Origin: Oscillospiraceae bacterium
Lineage (GTDB): Bacteria > Bacillota > Clostridia > Oscillospirales > Ruminococcaceae
DNA length: 60,171 nt
Assembly (NCBI GenBank): GCA_012729855.1
Contig: JAAYCI010000064.1
Coordinates: 1-60,171, forward strand
Direction of reading: 5' to 3'
The first letter of the stretch is position 1. Each line of letters starts with the position of its first letter. The position numbers and the translations under genes are program-made. Of this stretch, positions 1 through 8,416 are shown piece after piece. The notes under the pieces are model-generated. The model worked only from the letters and a program-made list of their open reading frames with translations. It ran no database searches and was not told the origin of the DNA.

Positions 1-1
1 A

Positions 2-496
2 AGTGCGGTGAAGGTAACCAAGCCCAAAAGCAGCACGCTGAAGCAGGGCGGCAGCGTGACCCTGAAAGCCGTGGTGAGCCCCGCCAAAGCCGGCAACAAA
101 AAAGTAACCTGGAGCAGTGCCGACACCACCATAGCCAGGGTAAGCAGCAAGGGCAAGGTGACCGCCGTGGCCCCCGGCAAGGTGAAGATAACCGCCACCA
201 GCGCCGAGGGCGGCAAGAAGGGCACCGTAACGCTGACGGTGAAGGCCAAGGTGACGGGCGTGAGCCTGAACAAGACCGAAGCCAGCATCAAAGCCAAAAG
301 CACCGTAAAGCTGAAAGCCACCGTGGCGCCCAGCAACGCATACGACAAGGCCGTGAGCTGGAAGAGCAGCAAGAAGAGCGTGGCCACCGTAAGCAGCAAG
401 GGCGTGGTGAAGGGCCTGAAGAAGGGCACGACCACCATCACGGTGACCACCAGGGACGGCAAGAAGAAAGCCACCTGCACGGTCACCGTGACCTGA
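2..496 (+). CDS. Big_2 (Ig-like) repeat surface protein, C-terminal part
   Basis: The reading frame is already open at the window edge, so only the last ~164 residues are present. Two bacterial Ig-like (Big_2) domains are visible, roughly residues 3-82 and 83-163 of the fragment, each with the family pattern of a VxLKA strand, a VxW strand, an IAxVSSKGKV turn and a KGxxxITxT strand near the end. Lys is very frequent and there is no LPXTG motif or membrane anchor at the C-terminus. The first domain is about 70% identical (56 of 80 aligned positions, counted by eye) to the last domain of the secreted protein at 8417-10411, so the two are paralogues. Such domains usually act as extracellular spacers or adhesion modules. 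The function of the missing N-terminal part is unknown. Confidence 0.85.
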   Translation, partial: SAVKVTKPKSSTLKQGGSVTLKAVVSPAKAGNKKVTWSSADTTIARVSSKGKVTAVAPGKVKITATSAEGGKKGTVTLTVKAKVTGVSLNKTEASIKAKSTVKLKATVAPSNAYDKAVSWKSSKKSVATVSSKGVVKGLKKGTTTITVTTRDGKKKATCTVTVT

Positions 497-539
497 CGAT
501 CCTCTCCATATCCCAAAGTTCCCATAAAGGGGGACTTTT

Positions 540-565
540 AGCCCCCCCGTAAAGGGGGGGCTTTT
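540..565 (+). terminator. Rho-independent terminator after the Big_2 gene
   Basis: A 9-bp perfect stem (AGCCCCCCC / GGGGGGGCT) with loop GTAAA is followed by TTTTA. It lies 44 bases after the stop codon. Confidence 0.7.
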
Positions 566-601
566 AGGTGGAGGCACATGCGGGCAAACGCGGCGGTTTC
601 A

Positions 602-630
602 TTGACAGGGTGCGCGTTATTGGGTAAACT
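602..630 (+). promoter_or_regulatory. Sigma-A promoter of comM
   Basis: TTGACA (602-607), a 17-base spacer, then TAAACT (625-630). It lies about 60 bases upstream of the comM start. Confidence 0.6.
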
Positions 631-691
631 GGAAACTGTTTTACAATAGCGGGGCCGCTTGGGCACAGGCGGCTGGCAAGGGGGAAGGCAC

Positions 692-2227
692 ATGTTTACC
701 AGGCTGAACAGCTTGGGCGTGGCCGGGCTGAACGGCTATGTGGTTACCGCCGAGGTGGATATCTCGGGCGGGCTGCCGCAGTTTGGCATTGTGGGCCTGC
801 CCGACAGCGCCGTGAAGGAAGCGGCCGACCGCGTGCGCAGCGCGCTGAAAAACATGGGCTTCACCCTGCCGCCCAGCCGCATCACCGTCAATTTGGCCCC
901 GGCCGATATCCGCAAAACCGGCCCGGTATATGACCTGCCGCTGCTGCTGGGTGTGCTGGCCGCCAGCCGCCAGATAGACCCGCCGGATGAGGATTGCGCT
1001 TTTATAGGGGAGCTTAGCCTGGACGGCGATGTGCGCCCGGTGTCGGGCGTGCTGCCCATGGCGCTGGCCTGCGCCGGGGCCGGCGTGCAAAAGCTGTTCC
1101 TGCCGGCGGCCAACGCCGCCGAGGCCGCTGTGGTGGAAGGGCTTGCCGTCTACCCGGTTACCCGCGCCAACGAGGTGATTGCCCATCTGGGCGGGCACAA
1201 GCTGCTGCAGCCGGTGCCGCCCACCCCGCTGGACGGTGGCGCCACCCAGCTGGTGCCTGATTTTTCTGACGTACGCGGCCAGCCGGAGGCCCGCCGGGCC
1301 ATGGAGATTGTGGCGGCCGGCGCCCACAATGTTTTGCTGGTTGGCCCGCCGGGCACCGGCAAAAGCATGCTGGCCAAGCGCCTGCCGGGCATACTGCCCG
1401 TTATGAGCCGCGCCGAGGCTATAGAGACCAGCAAGGCTTACTCGGTGGCGGGGCTGCTGCAAAAGCAAAGCGGCGGCGCGCCACTTTTGGCGCAGCGGCC
1501 CTTCCGCTCGCCCCACCACAGCGTGAGCGCGCCGGGGCTTTCGGGTGGGGGCAGCCCGCCCAAACCGGGGGAAATTACCCTGGCGCACAACGGCGTGCTG
1601 TTTTTGGACGAGCTGCCCGAGTACCGCCGGGATGTGCTGGAGGTGCTGCGCCAGCCCATGGAGGATGCCTGCATCACTGTGAGCCGGGCGGCGGGCAGCG
1701 TGACCTACCCCAGCCGGTTCATGCTGGTGGCCGCCATGAACCCCTGCCCCTGCGGCTACTACGGCCACCCCACGCGCGACTGCCGCTGCACCGCCCCGGC
1801 TATCGACCGCTACCTGCAAAAAATAAGCGGCCCGCTTTTGGACCGCATAGACCTGCATGTGGCCGTGCAGCCGGTGGACTATGACGATATAAGCGCCGAA
1901 GCCGGCGGCGAGGCCAGCGCCAGTATACGCGCACGGGTGCAGGCTGCCCGTGCCTTTGCCCGGCAACGCGGCGGCGCCGATGCCCCGCCCAACGCCGCCT
2001 TGCAAGGCGAACCCCTGCGCGCGGCCTGCCCGATGACCGACCGCGCCGCGGCCCTGATGAAAACCGCCTTCGAGCGGCTGGGCCTTTCCGCCCGCGGGTA
2101 CGACCGCGTGCTGCGCGTCAGCCGCACCATCGCCGATTTGGACCGCGCCGAGGTCATCGACACGCCCCATGTGTCGGAGGCCGTGCAGTACCGCAACATG
2201 GACAGGCAGTATTGGCACCATAAATAA
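692..2227 (+). CDS. comM: YifB/ComM family Mg-chelatase-like AAA+ ATPase
   Basis: A 511-residue AAA+ protein of the YifB/ComM family. ComM is a hexameric helicase that extends branch migration during natural transformation in Gram-negatives; the role in Firmicutes is less clear. The N-terminal ChlI-like domain (about 1-165) starts with the typical MFTRLNSLGVAGLNGY. Walker A GPPGTGKS is at 218-225 and the Walker B acidic pair is D306-E307. A Cys-rich insert (CPCGYYGH...CRC) and the Mg_chelatase C-terminal domain follow. ATG 692 is chosen because it follows a GGGGAAGG ribosome site; an in-frame TTG 33 bases upstream has none. A consensus promoter lies just upstream, so it is probably monocistronic. 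Confidence 0.93.
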   Translation: MFTRLNSLGVAGLNGYVVTAEVDISGGLPQFGIVGLPDSAVKEAADRVRSALKNMGFTLPPSRITVNLAPADIRKTGPVYDLPLLLGVLAASRQIDPPDEDCAFIGELSLDGDVRPVSGVLPMALACAGAGVQKLFLPAANAAEAAVVEGLAVYPVTRANEVIAHLGGHKLLQPVPPTPLDGGATQLVPDFSDVRGQPEARRAMEIVAAGAHNVLLVGPPGTGKSMLAKRLPGILPVMSRAEAIETSKAYSVAGLLQKQSGGAPLLAQRPFRSPHHSVSAPGLSGGGSPPKPGEITLAHNGVLFLDELPEYRRDVLEVLRQPMEDACITVSRAAGSVTYPSRFMLVAAMNPCPCGYYGHPTRDCRCTAPAIDRYLQKISGPLLDRIDLHVAVQPVDYDDISAEAGGEASASIRARVQAARAFARQRGGADAPPNAALQGEPLRAACPMTDRAAALMKTAFERLGLSARGYDRVLRVSRTIADLDRAEVIDTPHVSEAVQYRNMDRQYWHHK

Positions 2228-2292
2228 ACTTTAAATAAAAAGAGGAATCCCGCCGTCTGCATCGTATAATATATATAGGAAGAATTTTGCCT

Positions 2293-2324
2293 TTGCCGGA
2301 GCGGATTTGCCTCCGGCAATTTGT
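2293..2324 (+). terminator. Hairpin, possible terminator or attenuator before the lipoprotein gene
   Basis: A 9-bp perfect stem (TTGCCGGAG / CTCCGGCAA, 2293-2301 and 2311-2319) is followed only by a short TTTG. It may end comM transcription or sit in the leader of the next gene: a TATAAT at 2265-2270, without a good -35, lies just before it. Confidence 0.4.
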
Positions 2325-2401
2325 AACATATGAGGTGTGATGAGGCCGGCGCATTCGCGTCGGCATGCAATGGTTCAGGGCCTTTTTTAGAGGGTGTAAG
2401 T

Positions 2402-3004
2402 ATGAAAAAGATCGTGGCTATAGCTTTATCTTTACTTGCTTTGGGCGCGATGAACGCATGCGCCACCGCGCCGCAGCCAGGCAGTGCTTCCAGTGTATCC
2501 CATGCCGGCAGCGCTGCTTCACCGGCCAGCAGCAGTGCGGCTTTCACCGAATCTCAGCAGCCCAGCCCTTCCAGCGATGATTTGGCGGAATCACAGGCCC
2601 AGAGTATTTATGATGACTTCTCCGATGACGAAATAAATAGCTGGGTGAACCCGTATAAACTATTCGGATATGATGCAGAGCATATGGAATTCATGGAAAG
2701 CAGCAAACGTCCCGGTGTATATTTTGCGAATCTTCGAGAAATACCGGAATTTGAGGCCAACAATGAAGGGTATGCCTATTGGGATATGGCGGATGACACG
2801 GTTCATGTTTCGTGTATAGTTTCCAGGGCAACCAATGTTGGCGCGATTTCCGGCCCCCGGCTGCAATACACCATGAACCGCGATACTGAAGAAATTACAG
2901 AGCTTGATATTGAACAGGTTGACGATGGCGCCGGCAAAGCATACGAAGAAGCGTTCACTGATATGGGCGAGGAGCGCCTTGTGGAAATAGCCCATTGGTT
3001 TTAA
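2402..3004 (+). CDS. Putative lipoprotein, unknown function
   Basis: A 200-residue protein with a lipoprotein signal (MKK, a hydrophobic stretch, then MNAC with Cys20 as the likely lipidation site; the lipobox is atypical at -3/-2). A Ser/Ala-rich low-complexity linker (about 21-65) precedes an acidic domain with alternating aromatic and acidic residues. I recognise no family. The codons are clearly less G+C-rich than those of the neighbours, which may point to recent acquisition. ATG 2402 follows GAGGGTG; the frame is open from 2330 but has no ribosome site there. It is likely anchored on the outer face of the membrane. Confidence 0.75.
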   Translation: MKKIVAIALSLLALGAMNACATAPQPGSASSVSHAGSAASPASSSAAFTESQQPSPSSDDLAESQAQSIYDDFSDDEINSWVNPYKLFGYDAEHMEFMESSKRPGVYFANLREIPEFEANNEGYAYWDMADDTVHVSCIVSRATNVGAISGPRLQYTMNRDTEEITELDIEQVDDGAGKAYEEAFTDMGEERLVEIAHWF

Positions 3005-3069
3005 GAGGTGATTGCCACCGCAAAAGAAGATTTCGACAGTTGATATTTTTGCTGAAGGAGGGAGACGCC

Positions 3070-4068
3070 CTGACGGCACGCCAGCGCACCATGGAAATAG
3101 AGCGGGCAACGCTAAGCCCCCATGCCACTTTAAGTGAGAACACCCGGGGCCGCGCACGGCCCGAAGCAGAATGCCCCCTGCGCACGGCTTTTCAGCGCGA
3201 CCGCGACCGCATCATCCACTCAAAGGCTTTCCGGCGGCTGAAGCAGAAAACGCAAGTGTTCCTTTCGCCCGAAGGCGACCATTACCGCACCCGGCTTACC
3301 CATACACTGGAGGTGAGCCAGATTGCCCGCACCATGGCCCGGGCGCTGCGCTTCAACGAGGACCTGACCGAGGCCATCGCGCTGGGGCACGACCTTGGCC
3401 ACACGCCCTTTGGCCACGCGGGCGAGCGGGCGCTGAACGCGCTGAACCCCGGGGGCTTCAAGCATTATTCCCAGAGCGTGCGGGTGGTGCAGCACCTGGA
3501 AAAGGACCGCCAGGGCCTGAACCTGACCGCCGAAGTGCTGGACGGGCTGGACCGCCACACCGGCGGCGAATGGGCTGAAACGCCCGAGGGCCGGCTGGTG
3601 CGCTACGCCGACCGCATCGCCTATATCAACCATGACATTGAGGATGCCTTGAGCGCCGGCGTGCTGCGGGAGGAGGACCTGCCCGCCCGGCTGGTGCAGG
3701 GGCTGGGGCACACCAAGTCGCAGCGCATCACCACGCTGATTACGTCATTGGTGGACAACACCCGCGAAGGCGTGGTGGCCATGGCGCCCGACGTGGAGGC
3801 GCTGTACAAGGAGATACACGCCTTCATGTTCGCCACCGTGTATGTGGACCCCCTGGCCAAGGCCGAGGAGGCGAAGGTGGAAAAAATGCTGGCCGGGCTG
3901 TATGGCGCGTTCCTTGAAGACCCCGGCCTGATGCCGCCCTTCTACCAGGCCATTGCCGACGAAGCGGGGCCGCACCGCGGCGTGACCGACTATATCTCCG
4001 GCATGACGGACAACTACGCGGTGCGCACCTTTGAAGACCTATTCATCCCCCGGAAGTGGGAACTATGA
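3070..4068 (+). CDS. dgt: dGTPase-like HD-domain deoxynucleoside triphosphohydrolase, CTG start
   Basis: A 332-residue deoxyguanosinetriphosphate triphosphohydrolase-like protein that splits dNTPs into nucleoside and tripolyphosphate. The HD-domain metal ligands are visible: His78 in LTHTLE and His107-Asp108 in LGHDLGHTPFGH. The QRDRDRIIHSKAFRRLK and QVFLSPEGDHYRTRL blocks are highly typical. The start is probably CTG 3070: AAGGAGGGAGA lies 5-15 bases before it, and translation from there (xTARQRTMEIERATLSPHA) matches the usual clostridial N-terminus MTIREQTxxIExxTLSPYA residue for residue. ATG 3091 would remove this conserved helix. It is first of the dgt-dnaG-rpoD operon; its TGA lies 12 bases before the dnaG start. 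Confidence 0.9.
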   Translation: MTARQRTMEIERATLSPHATLSENTRGRARPEAECPLRTAFQRDRDRIIHSKAFRRLKQKTQVFLSPEGDHYRTRLTHTLEVSQIARTMARALRFNEDLTEAIALGHDLGHTPFGHAGERALNALNPGGFKHYSQSVRVVQHLEKDRQGLNLTAEVLDGLDRHTGGEWAETPEGRLVRYADRIAYINHDIEDALSAGVLREEDLPARLVQGLGHTKSQRITTLITSLVDNTREGVVAMAPDVEALYKEIHAFMFATVYVDPLAKAEEAKVEKMLAGLYGAFLEDPGLMPPFYQAIADEAGPHRGVTDYISGMTDNYAVRTFEDLFIPRKWEL

Positions 4069-4080
4069 GGACAGCATAAT

Positions 4081-5862
4081 TTGGCTATACCACAGGAGTA
4101 TATTGCGGAGCTCTCCCGCCGCACCGATATTGTGGAGCTGGTGCGCAGCTATGTGCAGCTGAAGCGCGCCGGCCGTATGGAGCGCGGGCTGTGCCCCTTC
4201 CACAACGAAAAAACACCGTCGTTTTATGTGTACCCCGACACCGCCAGCTTCTACTGCTTTGGCTGCGGCACCGGCGGCGATGCCATCACCTTTATGAAGC
4301 TGATACAGAACCTGGACTATGTGGAGGCGGTGAAGGCCCTGGCGGCGCGGGCCGGCATGCCCATGCCCGACGAAGACGACGCCGGCGCCAAGCTGCGTGG
4401 CCGGGTGCTGGCCGCCAACCGCGAGAGCGCCCGCTTTTTTGCCGCCCAGCTGAACAGCGAGGACGGCCGCAGCGCCCGGGCCTACCTGCGCGGGCGGGCG
4501 CTGTCGGACGGTATCATCCGCCGGTTTGGGCTGGGCTTTGCGCCCGACCAAAACGGCGCGCTGCGCAGCCACCTGAAAAGCCTGGGCTTTGCCGAGCCGG
4601 AGCTGGTGACCGCCGGCCTGTGCAAAATGAACGACCGCGGCAGTGTGTACGACGCCTTCCGCGGGCGCATCATTTTTCCCATTATTGACCTGCGCGGCAA
4701 TGTGATCGCCTTTGGCGGCCGGGTGATGGAGGGCGGCTGGGGCGCCAAGTACCTGAACAGCAGCGACACGCCGGTGTTCAAGAAAAGCCGGGGGCTGTTC
4801 GCGCTCAACATCGCGCGCAAAAGCACCAGCCGGCGGCTGATACTGGCCGAGGGCTACATGGATGTCATCAGCCTGCACCAGGCGGGGTTTGACACCGCCG
4901 TGGCCACGCTGGGCACCGCGCTGACGAACGAGCAGGCCAAGCTGATAAGCGACTACGCCGACGAAGTGGTGATTTGCTACGACACCGACGAGGCCGGCCA
5001 GCGGGCCACCGCGCGGGCGATAGACGTGTTTAAAAACACCCCGGTGAAGGTGCGGGTGCTGCAGCTGGCCGGCGCCAAAGACCCGGACGAGTTTATTAAA
5101 ACCTACGGCGCCCAGCGCTTTGGCCAGCTGCTGGAGGGCAGCGGCAACACGATAGAATACGCGCTGGCGCAGGAGAGGCGCAAGCACGACCTGGCCACCC
5201 CCGACGGCCGCGCGGCCTATATACGCGCGGCGCTGGAGGTACTGGCCGACCAGGCCATGCCGGCCGAGCAGGACATTTACGCCGGGCGGGTGGCCGAGGA
5301 GACCGACGTGGCCAAAGCCGCGCTGCTTACCCAGCTGGACGGCGTGCGCAAGCGGCTGTACAGGCGCCGCGAAAAGGAACGTGAAAAACGCGCGCTGGAG
5401 CAGGGCGCGGCGGCGGGCATCAATGTGCCCTACACCGCCGGGGGCGACAAAGCCCTGGGTGTGGCCTTTGCCGAGCAGCAGCTGATGGCGGCCATATTGC
5501 GCAACCCCGCCGACACCCTGCCCATGGCCGAGGCCGCCGTGCAGCCGCAGCAGCTGATTTCCCCTGAGATGGCTGAGGCCTACACCCTGCTTTTGCAGAT
5601 GGGCGCGGCGGGCGAGTACATAGACCTTGCCACGGCCGGCGCCGCCTTGCCCCAAAAGACCACGGCGCTGTTAAGCCGGGCGCTGGCGCTGAACCACGAC
5701 ACCGGCTTCTCCCGTGAGGACGTGCAGATGTACATCGACCGCATCACCGAAGGGCATGCCGCCGGGGCCAACGTGGCCGAGATGGACGCCGAAGAATACA
5801 AGGCCTGGATGGCGGAAAAGCGCCGCCGCAAGCTGGGCGCCGCCCCCGAGGCAGATCCCTGA
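4081..5862 (+). CDS. dnaG: DNA primase
   Basis: A 593-residue primase that makes RNA primers at the replication fork with the DnaB-type helicase. The CHC2 zinc finger has Cys38, His41, Cys59 and Cys62. The TOPRIM core has the catalytic Glu257 (LAEGYMDV) and the metal-binding Asp301-Thr-Asp303 (CYDTDEAG). A helicase-binding C-terminal region follows. TTG 4081 is the start; a TGAGGA ribosome site overlaps the dgt stop codon. Its place between dgt and rpoD is the macromolecular-synthesis arrangement common in Clostridia. Confidence 0.96.
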   Translation: MAIPQEYIAELSRRTDIVELVRSYVQLKRAGRMERGLCPFHNEKTPSFYVYPDTASFYCFGCGTGGDAITFMKLIQNLDYVEAVKALAARAGMPMPDEDDAGAKLRGRVLAANRESARFFAAQLNSEDGRSARAYLRGRALSDGIIRRFGLGFAPDQNGALRSHLKSLGFAEPELVTAGLCKMNDRGSVYDAFRGRIIFPIIDLRGNVIAFGGRVMEGGWGAKYLNSSDTPVFKKSRGLFALNIARKSTSRRLILAEGYMDVISLHQAGFDTAVATLGTALTNEQAKLISDYADEVVICYDTDEAGQRATARAIDVFKNTPVKVRVLQLAGAKDPDEFIKTYGAQRFGQLLEGSGNTIEYALAQERRKHDLATPDGRAAYIRAALEVLADQAMPAEQDIYAGRVAEETDVAKAALLTQLDGVRKRLYRRREKEREKRALEQGAAAGINVPYTAGGDKALGVAFAEQQLMAAILRNPADTLPMAEAAVQPQQLISPEMAEAYTLLLQMGAAGEYIDLATAGAALPQKTTALLSRALALNHDTGFSREDVQMYIDRITEGHAAGANVAEMDAEEYKAWMAEKRRRKLGAAPEADP

Positions 5863-5931
5863 GCCTGCAAACAGTGTTGACAAAAACCCTTTACATAGAG
5901 CCATTGAGAGAATAATTGAGGAGTGTGTGTA

Positions 5932-7023
<1,092 letters not shown>

Positions 7024-7315
7024 GGGCCCGAAGGCAAAATCCGGCTTGTGCCGCAAAAGCCGGCAACAGCACAAAGCTGAGGCAGGCGAATGGGGCCCTG
7101 TGGGCCGAGCCTGGCTTGCGAAGCAGACAGGAGGGCCTAAGCCGAAAGTCTGCGTCCCGCAGGGCGCGCTTCGGGCAAAAGGTGAATCCGCCACAGGCGG
7201 AGACTAGCGCCCTAAGGGGCCAACCGTGCGAAGCGAGGCGCATTGTGCGAAATGCGGCGATACGCCGCCGAGGCGTGGGTGGAGCCTTTAGGCGGGCATA
7301 AAAAGGAGTGACAGG
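7024..7315 (+). other. Hairpin-rich intergenic block, no convincing gene
   Basis: About 290 bases between rpoD and a GNAT gene. It is dense in short inverted repeats, for example CCGGCTT-N9-AAGCCGG at 7041-7063, CCGCC-ACA-GGCGG near 7190 and CGGCG-ATA-CGCCG near 7257. Frames are open on both strands but give Arg/Ala/Pro-rich sequences with no domain, and none has a ribosome site. It may be a repeat element or structured spacer. Confidence 0.5.
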
Positions 7316-7747
7316 GTGATAGAATTCAGCTGGATGGAGGGCGACGGCGCGGGCTTTGAGGCCGCCCGGGCCGTGCGCCATGAGGTATTTGTGCAGGAGC
7401 AGGGCTATTCGCTTATCGGCGAGTTCGATGAGCAGGACGCCGACAGCTTTCATATCATTGGCCGCGAGGACGGCGCGCCGGTGTGCACCGGCCGCATGTT
7501 TTGGGACGGAGACGGTGTGCTGCACATTGGCCGGGTGGCGGTGCTGCCCCAAATGCGCGGCAGGCAGGTGGGCCTGCAGATGATGGCCGAGATGGTTGGC
7601 AAAGCCCGCCCGCTGGGCGCCAAACAGGTGGTGCTGAACTCCCAGGCGGACAAGACGGCCTTTTACGAGAAAGCCGGGTTTGCGCCCACGGGCAAAACCT
7701 CGCTGGACGAGGGCGTGCCCCACGCCGAGATGGCGATGATGTTTTAG
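7316..7747 (+). CDS. GNAT family N-acetyltransferase (YjcF/ElaA-like)
   Basis: A 143-residue single-domain acetyltransferase that would use acetyl-CoA on an unknown amine. The pattern is like YjcF/ElaA: an N-terminal RxxVFVxEQGY helix, a central strand with IGRVAVLPQMRGRQVGLQMM (acetyl-CoA pyrophosphate loop, R/QxxGxG/A type) and a C-terminal FYEKAGFxPTGK with the general acid Tyr. GTG 7316 follows AAGGAG by 8 bases. It is followed at once by a terminator-like hairpin and then a second GNAT gene. Confidence 0.85.
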   Translation: MIEFSWMEGDGAGFEAARAVRHEVFVQEQGYSLIGEFDEQDADSFHIIGREDGAPVCTGRMFWDGDGVLHIGRVAVLPQMRGRQVGLQMMAEMVGKARPLGAKQVVLNSQADKTAFYEKAGFAPTGKTSLDEGVPHAEMAMMF

Positions 7748-7759
7748 CTGCAACAAACA

Positions 7760-7787
7760 GGCCGCCACACAAGCGTGTGGCGGCCTT
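7760..7787 (+). terminator. Hairpin between the two GNAT genes
   Basis: An 11-bp perfect stem GGCCGCCACAC / GTGTGGCGGCC with loop AAGC. Only TT follows, so termination may be partial. Confidence 0.5.
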
Positions 7788-7823
7788 GGCACAGCTTATC
7801 ATAACCAACGGAGGAACACGAAC

Positions 7824-8342
7824 GTGCGGGAATATTTTATGTGCAGCGAACGGCTGGGCTTTGCCCGCTGGCAGCCGGAGGACAGTGATTTGGCCACCGA
7901 GCTGTGGGGCGAAGGGGCGGTGACGCGCTACATCTCCGCCACGGGAAGCTTTACGCCGGCCGACATTGCCGCCCGGCTGCAAACCGAGGTGCGCAACGGG
8001 CAGGACTACGGCGTACAGTATTGGCCGCTTTTTGAGCTGGAGGGCGGCGCGTTCATTGGTTGCTGCGGGCTGCGGCCACACCAGCCGGAGGCGGGCAGCT
8101 TTGAGCTGGGCGTGCACCTGAAGCCGGCGTGCTGGGGCAGGGGCTTTGCCCTGGAGGCGGCGCAGACGGTGGTGAGCTATGCATTTCAAGCGCTGGGTGT
8201 AAAGGAGATCATTGCCGGGCACCACCCGCAGAACGCCGCCTCGGGCAAACTGCTGGGGCGCCTGGGCTTTGAACAGACCGGCACCGCGTTCTACCCGCCC
8301 ACCGGGCTGATGCATGTGGCTTACCGCTGCGTAAAAGCCTGA
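7824..8342 (+). CDS. GNAT family N-acetyltransferase (RimJ/RimL-like)
   Basis: A 172-residue acetyltransferase of the RimJ/RimL (Acetyltransf_3) type. Features are the N-terminal SERLGFARWQPED, a middle WPLFELEGGAFIGCCGLRP strand, the acetyl-CoA loop KPACWGRGFALEA and NAASGKLLGRLGFEQTG near the end. Such enzymes acetylate protein N-termini, antibiotics or small amines; the substrate cannot be told from sequence. GTG 7824 follows a GGAGG site at 7811-7815. It ends at a bidirectional terminator shared with the convergent Big_2 gene. Confidence 0.85.
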   Translation: MREYFMCSERLGFARWQPEDSDLATELWGEGAVTRYISATGSFTPADIAARLQTEVRNGQDYGVQYWPLFELEGGAFIGCCGLRPHQPEAGSFELGVHLKPACWGRGFALEAAQTVVSYAFQALGVKEIIAGHHPQNAASGKLLGRLGFEQTGTAFYPPTGLMHVAYRCVKA

Positions 8343-8361
8343 GAGACGATACATATAAAAA

Positions 8362-8400
8362 AACAGGCAGACCCTGCTACGGGCCTGCCTGTGTGTTTTT
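8362..8400. terminator. Bidirectional terminator between convergent genes
   Basis: Stem ACAGGCAG / CTGCCTGT with inner CC/GG pairs. There are seven A's on the left and GTGTTTTT on the right, so it can act on both strands. Confidence 0.75.
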
Positions 8401-8416
8401 AGGGAAGCAAGTGGGC

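Noticed and set aside
5877..5900. TTGACA upstream of rpoD as a promoter
   Set aside because: No acceptable -10 box at 16-18 bases; TACATA is only 9 bases away. rpoD is better explained as part of the dgt operon.
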